Source: Paenibacillus_S sp043945595
Lineage (GTDB): Bacteria > Bacillota > Bacilli > Paenibacillales > NBRC-103111
NCBI RefSeq assembly: GCF_043945595.1
Contig: NZ_JBIFNP010000001.1
Coordinates: 2,542,001 to 2,606,000, forward strand
Direction: 5' to 3'
Length of the DNA stretch: 64,000 bases
In this document: in pieces, positions 60,290-64,000 of the stretch
How positions within the stretch are numbered: position 1 is the first letter of the stretch
Layout: the number at the start of each line of letters is the position of its first letter
The notes under the pieces: generated by a model
The model's input: the letters and a program-made list of their open reading frames with translations, nothing else
Database searches by the model: none
What the model was told of the DNA's origin: nothing
Position numbers and translations under genes: made by a program

Positions 60290-61294
60290 ATGACTAAACA
60301 ATTACCTATCGGCTCCGGCTTCGGGGCGGCATCGACCACCGCCGATGTGATATCGGGCATCGATCTGAGCGGCAAAATCGCCATAGTAACGGGCGGCTAT
60401 TCCGGTCTTGGCCTGGAAACGGTGCGGACGCTTCGCTCCGCCGGAGCACAAATTATCGTGCCGGCGCGAGATTATAACAAGGCGAAGAACGCACTTCAAG
60501 GCATCGACGGCATTGAAATTGAAACTATGGACCTGCTTGATCCCGGGTCGATAGATGACTTTGCCGGGAGGTTTCTCGCCACCGGCCGTCCGCTTCATCT
60601 ATTAATCCACAGCGCAGGCATTATGGCTTCACCGCTGGTGCGCGATGCGAGAGGTTATGAATCGCAATTTGCGACCAATCATCTGGGGCACTTTCAGCTT
60701 ACCGCGCGGCTTTGGCCTGCACTGAGCCAAGCGGGCGGGGCGCGCGTCGTATCCGTTTCGTCGAAGGGGCACCGCTATTCGCCTGTCCGGTTTGAAGATC
60801 CCCATTTCGAGCGGGGGGATTATGACCGCTGGGCGGCCTACGGCCAATCGAAGACAGCGAACATCCTTTTCGCGCTCGAACTGGATAAGCGTGGACGGGA
60901 GGCAGGAGTGCGCGCCTTCTCCGTTCATCCGGGAAGCATTGCCGGCACGGGACTTGAAAAGCATCTTTCTCTCGAGGAGCTCGTTGCCGGCGGGGTACTC
61001 GACGAGCACGGGCAGCCGATTCTTGATCCGGCCAGACAGTTAAAGACGGTCGAGCAAGGAGCGGCGACCATCGTATGGTGCGCGGCAAGTCCGGCGCTTG
61101 AGGGAATAGGAGGCGTGTATTGCGAAAATTGCGAGGTAGCTCAGCTGATGATCGAGAGCGGGCAGGGAACGAGCATGCAGGATGGGACACGCCTCTCGGG
61201 TGTACTGCCCTATGCGGTTGACCCAGCCGCTGCCGAACGGTTGTGGAAGCTGAGCGAACAGCTTACCGGGGTGGAGATCGGCATGTCGTCTTAA
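60290..61294 (+). CDS. SDR family oxidoreductase
   Basis: 334 aa. Rossmann motif TGGYSGLGLET (variant of TGxxxGxG), NxAG-type region HSAGIMAS, catalytic Ser in VVSVSSKGHRYS, Tyr-Lys in YGQSKTAN, and FSVHPGSIAGTGL. It resembles the retinol-dehydrogenase/WWOX-like group of short-chain dehydrogenases; the substrate is unknown. AGGAGG precedes ATG 60290. Transcribed away from the AraC regulator at 59051, which likely controls it. A hairpin GCCGCC...GGCGGC at 61300-61327 follows without a T run. Confidence 0.9.
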   Translation: MTKQLPIGSGFGAASTTADVISGIDLSGKIAIVTGGYSGLGLETVRTLRSAGAQIIVPARDYNKAKNALQGIDGIEIETMDLLDPGSIDDFAGRFLATGRPLHLLIHSAGIMASPLVRDARGYESQFATNHLGHFQLTARLWPALSQAGGARVVSVSSKGHRYSPVRFEDPHFERGDYDRWAAYGQSKTANILFALELDKRGREAGVRAFSVHPGSIAGTGLEKHLSLEELVAGGVLDEHGQPILDPARQLKTVEQGAATIVWCAASPALEGIGGVYCENCEVAQLMIESGQGTSMQDGTRLSGVLPYAVDPAAAERLWKLSEQLTGVEIGMSS

Positions 61295-61459
61295 GCGCAG
61301 CCGCCGCTTTCCCCAGCAAAGGGCGGCAATGCCCGGTAAGCGCAGAGCCGGCAGCCGCTTCCACGCCTGCGGCCCAGTCAACCGCACGTCAGCCCAAACA
61401 ACCCGACAGATTCGTTCATATCGTATACGATAACGGTGCCGAAACTGAGGTTGAGCTCG

Positions 61460-61789
61460 ATGATTAACGTTTTCCTGGATGATTTACGTCCGCGGCCGAA
61501 AGGCTATTTACTTGCGAGATCCGTACAAGAATGCATAAAGCTCATACGCAGCCACGAAGTCGGCGTATTATCGCTGGATTATAATTTAGGCAGAGGCAGG
61601 CCGACAGGCGCCTCTGTTGTGGGTTATATTATCAAGAAGAAACGCTATCCAAAGAAGATCATTCTCCATACGGCCGATCGCTCCGGCCGCCGACGCATGT
61701 ACCGTGTTTTGAAGAGAGGCATGCCCAAGACCGTGAATGTATTGATTCGGCCGAAGCCTACATTTGTGGGAAGCCGCAGCACCGGATAA
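61460..61789 (+). CDS. Cyclic-phosphate processing receiver-like domain protein (cREC)
   Basis: 109 aa from ATG 61460. NVFLDDLRPRPKGYLLARS at the start and VLSLDYNLGRGRPTGASVVGYI in the middle match the receiver-like cREC family; the first pair of Asp and the middle Asp correspond to a receiver's acidic pocket. IILHTADRSGRRRMYRVLKRG follows. The family is linked by comparison to nucleotide cyclic-phosphate processing; its function is not proven. GAGGTTGAG serves as ribosome site. A short frame ending at 61467 (DRFVHIVYDNGAETEVELDD) overlaps its start but I cannot find a credible start for it. Confidence 0.75.
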   Translation: MINVFLDDLRPRPKGYLLARSVQECIKLIRSHEVGVLSLDYNLGRGRPTGASVVGYIIKKKRYPKKIILHTADRSGRRRMYRVLKRGMPKTVNVLIRPKPTFVGSRSTG

Positions 61790-61805
61790 ATTTGGAAGCC
61801 GGCGG

Positions 61806-62067
61806 TTGCTATTTGAAAAAGGGTATGGTAAGATACACTTAATTTAATGACTGGAGTTGAATAGGATAATGTAATTTTTCTTGCAGCTGTATAAAACAAT
61901 AAAACAACCATAGCGACAAGCTACGCATGTTTTATTTTTTATATGCAAGAAAGTTACTGAATCTTTTCAACTCAAACGGGATAACTCCTTTTCTAACCCT
62001 GGATCGGGTTAGATTTGCTGTATTCATTTGAGCTACAAGAAAGGTAACTTTCTTGTAGCTTTTATTT
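61806..62067 (+). promoter_or_regulatory. Attenuator leader of the ABC-F gene: tandem terminators, anti-terminator, short upstream ORFs
   Basis: Possible promoters: TTGCTA-17-TAAGAT (61806-61834) or TTGAAA-15-TACACT (61813-61839). Hairpin 1: AATAAAACA / TGTTTTATT (61898-61906 with 61928-61936), inner TAGC-GACAA-GCTA, then T run. Hairpin 2: TCTAACCC / GGGTTAGA (61992-61999 with 62006-62013). Hairpin 3, the main terminator: 13-bp perfect stem (62031-62043 with 62048-62060), loop GTAA, then TTTATTTTT. The segment CAAGAAAGTTAC (61946-61957) is fully complementary to 62044-62055, which overlaps the 3' arm of hairpin 3. Pairing there excludes the terminator. Upstream ORFs: ATG-TAA (61869-61874) and a 34-codon frame (61927-62031) ending at the terminator base. 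Confidence 0.85.
62031..62067 (+). terminator. Leader terminator before the ABC-F gene
   Basis: Perfect 13-bp stem with arms AGCTACAAGAAAG and CTTTCTTGTAGCT, tetraloop GTAA, followed by a T-rich tail; it ends 24 bases before the start codon and would stop transcription unless the upstream anti-terminator pairs. Confidence 0.92.
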
Positions 62068-62090
62068 TTGTCCTACAGGAGGATTATTTC

Positions 62091-63569
62091 ATGTCATTAA
62101 TCAATGTAAGCAAACTGACCTTTGCCTATGACGGCAGTTACGATAACATCTTCGAAAACGTAAGCTTTCAAATCGACACTGACTGGAAGCTGGGCTTTAC
62201 AGGAAGAAACGGCAGAGGGAAAACGACCTTTCTTAACTTACTGCTAGGAAAATATGAATACAGCGGGACGATTTCGGCCGATGTCACCTTCGAGTACTTT
62301 CCTTACCCGGTCGCGAATACATCGGACCAGACCCTGGATGTCATCAGCGAGATTTGTCCCGACTATCTTCATTGGATGTTAATGCGCGAGCTGTCCTTGC
62401 TGCAGGTGGCCGAGGATGTGTTATACCGGCCGTTCGACACCTTGTCCAACGGAGAGCAGACGAAGGTGCTCTTGGCGGCGTTATTTCTGAAGGAGAACAG
62501 CTTTCTGCTTATTGATGAGCCGACAAACCATCTCGATATGAACGCAAGGAAGCTGGTCAGCGGCTACCTTCAATCCAAGAGCGGATTTATACTGGTTTCC
62601 CATGACAGAGCATTTCTGGATAACTGCGTGGATCATATCTTGTCCATCAATAAGACCGATATCGAGATTCAAAGAGGCAATTTCTCCGACTGGCGGGAAA
62701 ATAAGCAGAGGCAGGACAGCTTCGAGCTCGCGGAGAATGAGAAGCTGCGCAAAGACATCAAGCGCTTATCGGATTCCGCCAAACGAACGAGCGGCTGGTC
62801 CGATGAAGTCGAGAAAACGAAGAACGGCACCAGAAACTCCGGTTCTAAGGTAGATAAAGGATATGTCGGCCACAAGGCGGCCAAAATGATGAAGCGCTCG
62901 AAGTCCATAGAGCAGAGGCAACAGGCCGCGGTTGAGGAGAAGTCCAAGCTTCTGAAAAATATCGAAAGCTCGGACAGCCTAAAAATAGCACAGCTGGTTT
63001 ATCATAAGAATCAGCTGGCGGAGCTTGACGGAGTCTCGATTTATTATGGAGAAAAGACGGCCTGCTCGGACGTCAGCTTTACGATTGAGCAGGGAGATCG
63101 CATTGCGCTGTCGGGTAAAAACGGCTCGGGCAAATCAAGCCTTATCAAATTGATCTGCGGCGAGGATCTGAATTATACCGGTACGTTCCGCAAAGGAAGC
63201 CAGCTGAAAATATCGTACGTTTCCCAGGACACCTCTCATTTGCAGGGCAATTTAACGGACTATGCCAGGCATCACGGCATCGACGAAAGTCTGTTTAAAT
63301 CGATTTTAAGAAAGCTGGACTTTGCGAGAGTGCAGTTTGAAAAGGACATCTCCGCTTTCAGCGGCGGACAAAAGAAGAAAGTGCTGATTGCCAAAAGCCT
63401 ATGCGAAAAGGTTCATTTGCATATTTGGGATGAACCGCTTAATTTTATTGATATCCTCTCCCGCATGCAGATTGAAGAGCTGCTGCTTGAATACTCGCCG
63501 ACCCTTCTTTTTGTCGAGCACGACAGCGAGTTTTGCAAACATATTGCTACCAAGATCGTAGAGCTTTAA
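62091..63569 (+). CDS. Lsa-type ABC-F ribosomal protection protein
   Basis: 492 aa from ATG 62091 behind AGGAGG. Two ABC domains, no membrane segment: Walker A GRNGRGKTT (38-46), signature LSNGEQTK, Walker B LLIDEPTNHLD (about 140), a basic linker (about 185-290), second Walker A GKNGSGKSS (about 342), signature FSGGQKKK, and WDEPLNFID. The start MSLINVSKLTFAYDGSYDNIF is typical of the Lsa group, which dislodges lincosamides, pleuromutilins and streptogramin A from the ribosome. Which drugs this one handles is not known from sequence. The attenuator leader suggests drug-induced expression. The leader is more A/T-rich than the gene. Confidence 0.88.
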   Translation: MSLINVSKLTFAYDGSYDNIFENVSFQIDTDWKLGFTGRNGRGKTTFLNLLLGKYEYSGTISADVTFEYFPYPVANTSDQTLDVISEICPDYLHWMLMRELSLLQVAEDVLYRPFDTLSNGEQTKVLLAALFLKENSFLLIDEPTNHLDMNARKLVSGYLQSKSGFILVSHDRAFLDNCVDHILSINKTDIEIQRGNFSDWRENKQRQDSFELAENEKLRKDIKRLSDSAKRTSGWSDEVEKTKNGTRNSGSKVDKGYVGHKAAKMMKRSKSIEQRQQAAVEEKSKLLKNIESSDSLKIAQLVYHKNQLAELDGVSIYYGEKTACSDVSFTIEQGDRIALSGKNGSGKSSLIKLICGEDLNYTGTFRKGSQLKISYVSQDTSHLQGNLTDYARHHGIDESLFKSILRKLDFARVQFEKDISAFSGGQKKKVLIAKSLCEKVHLHIWDEPLNFIDILSRMQIEELLLEYSPTLLFVEHDSEFCKHIATKIVEL

Positions 63570-63604
63570 TGCTCAGGGACCAAAGGCGGACCTCCGTTTC
63601 AATG

Positions 63605-63625
63605 GACGGAAGGGCCCGTCTTTTT
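63605..63625 (+). terminator. Terminator after the ABC-F gene
   Basis: Stem GACGG / CCGTC (63605-63609 with 63616-63620), six-base loop, then TTTTT. Confidence 0.75.
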
Positions 63626-63900
63626 GACCTATCCGCTTTATAAATATTCGGGGCCCCGCAAAGTACCTGAGTCCGCTCCGAAGCCTAAGCGCACTTTGTG
63701 GGGTTGTTTTGTCATTTGAAGGGATACCCGTTGCTTCCAATGTATGGTATAGTTCCATTAACGGTGCCTCTCGCAAGCAGACGGCTTTGGCATTTGACAC
63801 GGATAAGCAAGGGCGAAGGTATCGGCCGCAGACCTGCTGTTCTTACATCTCAGGCCGCACGGGATGCGGCGGATGGGACAACGGCTCCCATTCGATCCTA
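63626..63900. other. Region near the right edge without a supported gene
   Basis: Short frames exist on both strands but none has a ribosome site, family resemblance or good codon use. Nothing else recognised. Confidence 0.4.
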
Positions 63901-64000
63901 ATGACAGGGTGGATGCAGAAAATGATACTTGGGATGAATTCGTATCAAGGAAATGTTCAAGGCAAAGCAAACGAACCGATTACGGTAGCAGGCTTACTCG
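63901..64000 (+). CDS. Possible start of a gene cut by the window edge
   Basis: An open frame runs from ATG 63901 (or ATG 63913, behind AGGGTGG) to the last base without a stop. The predicted beginning from 63913 is MQKMILGMNSYQGNVQGKAN. Too short to recognise; it may be chance. Confidence 0.25.
   Translation, partial: MTGWMQKMILGMNSYQGNVQGKANEPITVAGLL

Noticed and set aside
61243..61467. 75-codon frame overlapping the end of the SDR gene and the start of the cREC gene
   Set aside because: Its only ATG lies inside the SDR gene in another frame; only the last 20 residues look protein-like, and no start with a ribosome site precedes them.
61869..61874. ATG-TAA as an ordinary coding feature
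   Set aside because: Two codons cannot encode a peptide of note. It is listed only as a possible ribosome-positioning element in the leader.
63698..63970. Overlapping 67- and 70-codon frames on opposite strands near the right edge
   Set aside because: No ribosome site, no recognisable motif, and each is as likely as the other; treated as chance.
1..64000. CRISPR arrays, tRNA or rRNA genes, prophage or insertion-sequence transposases
   Set aside because: I looked for regular repeat-spacer patterns, cloverleaf-like CCA ends and transposase motifs and found none. The only mobile-element-like structure is the small inverted-repeat unit at 37531-37635.

Overview
The window looks like chromosome of a Gram-positive soil bacterium of the Paenibacillus type. 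This rests on strong GGAGG ribosome binding sites, frequent TTG/GTG starts, LplB/YtcP-type sugar permeases without an ATPase gene, lipoprotein solute-binding proteins, YesM/YesN-type sensor-regulator pairs, membrane-anchored AraC regulators, and Fur and Zur boxes of the Bacillus type. I see no rRNA, tRNA, CRISPR array or transposase gene.

Layout. 1-3245: iron/siderophore block: a broken AraC regulator fused to a FecB-like domain, a Fur-controlled siderophore-binding lipoprotein and a sucrase/ferredoxin-like protein. 3327-4395: Zur-controlled COG0523 (CobW/ZagA-type) GTPase, frameshifted. 4650-13191: oligogalacturonide block: two permeases, binding protein, membrane AraC regulator and two tandem oligogalacturonate lyases (PL22), ending in a strong terminator. 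13253-29424: arabinan/arabinoside block: AraC regulator, three GH43-type genes (one a tandem double propeller), a YesM/YesN pair, binding protein, two permeases and a GH51 arabinofuranosidase. 29567-37330: two repeat-bearing stretches, then an unusual operon of amidohydrolase, free-standing Rieske protein, sugar-type binding protein and two permeases, followed by a membrane AraC regulator with its own promoter. 37531-40238: a MITE-like inverted repeat, a second Fur-box siderophore-binding lipoprotein, an acyl-CoA thioesterase and a small unknown protein. 40294-54968: YesN/YesM pair, MalF/MalG-type importer, GH2 enzyme, SMP-30 lactonase, L-rhamnonate-dehydratase-like enolase-superfamily gene, two tandem aldo/keto reductases and a DUF4432 mutarotase-like protein. 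55037-64000: ordinary single genes: Crp/Fnr regulator, peroxiredoxin, universal stress protein, BluB-type nitroreductase, UPF0303 protein, AraC regulator with divergent SDR, a small receiver-like protein, and an Lsa-type ABC-F gene behind an elaborate attenuator leader.

Working together. Pectin is the common thread. Block one takes up oligogalacturonides and cleaves them. Block two trims arabinose side chains. The GH2/SMP-30/dehydratase/reductase block would fit oxidation of a neutral sugar, perhaps L-rhamnose of rhamnogalacturonan I, through lactone and aldonate to a 2-keto-3-deoxy acid. All four sugar importers lack an ATPase and probably share one encoded elsewhere (MsmX-like).

Caution. 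At least seven frame breaks interrupt otherwise well-conserved genes, and every one is the kind made by a single inserted base. Two more genes carry an in-frame TGA. This uniform direction suggests sequencing or assembly error at least as much as real gene decay.
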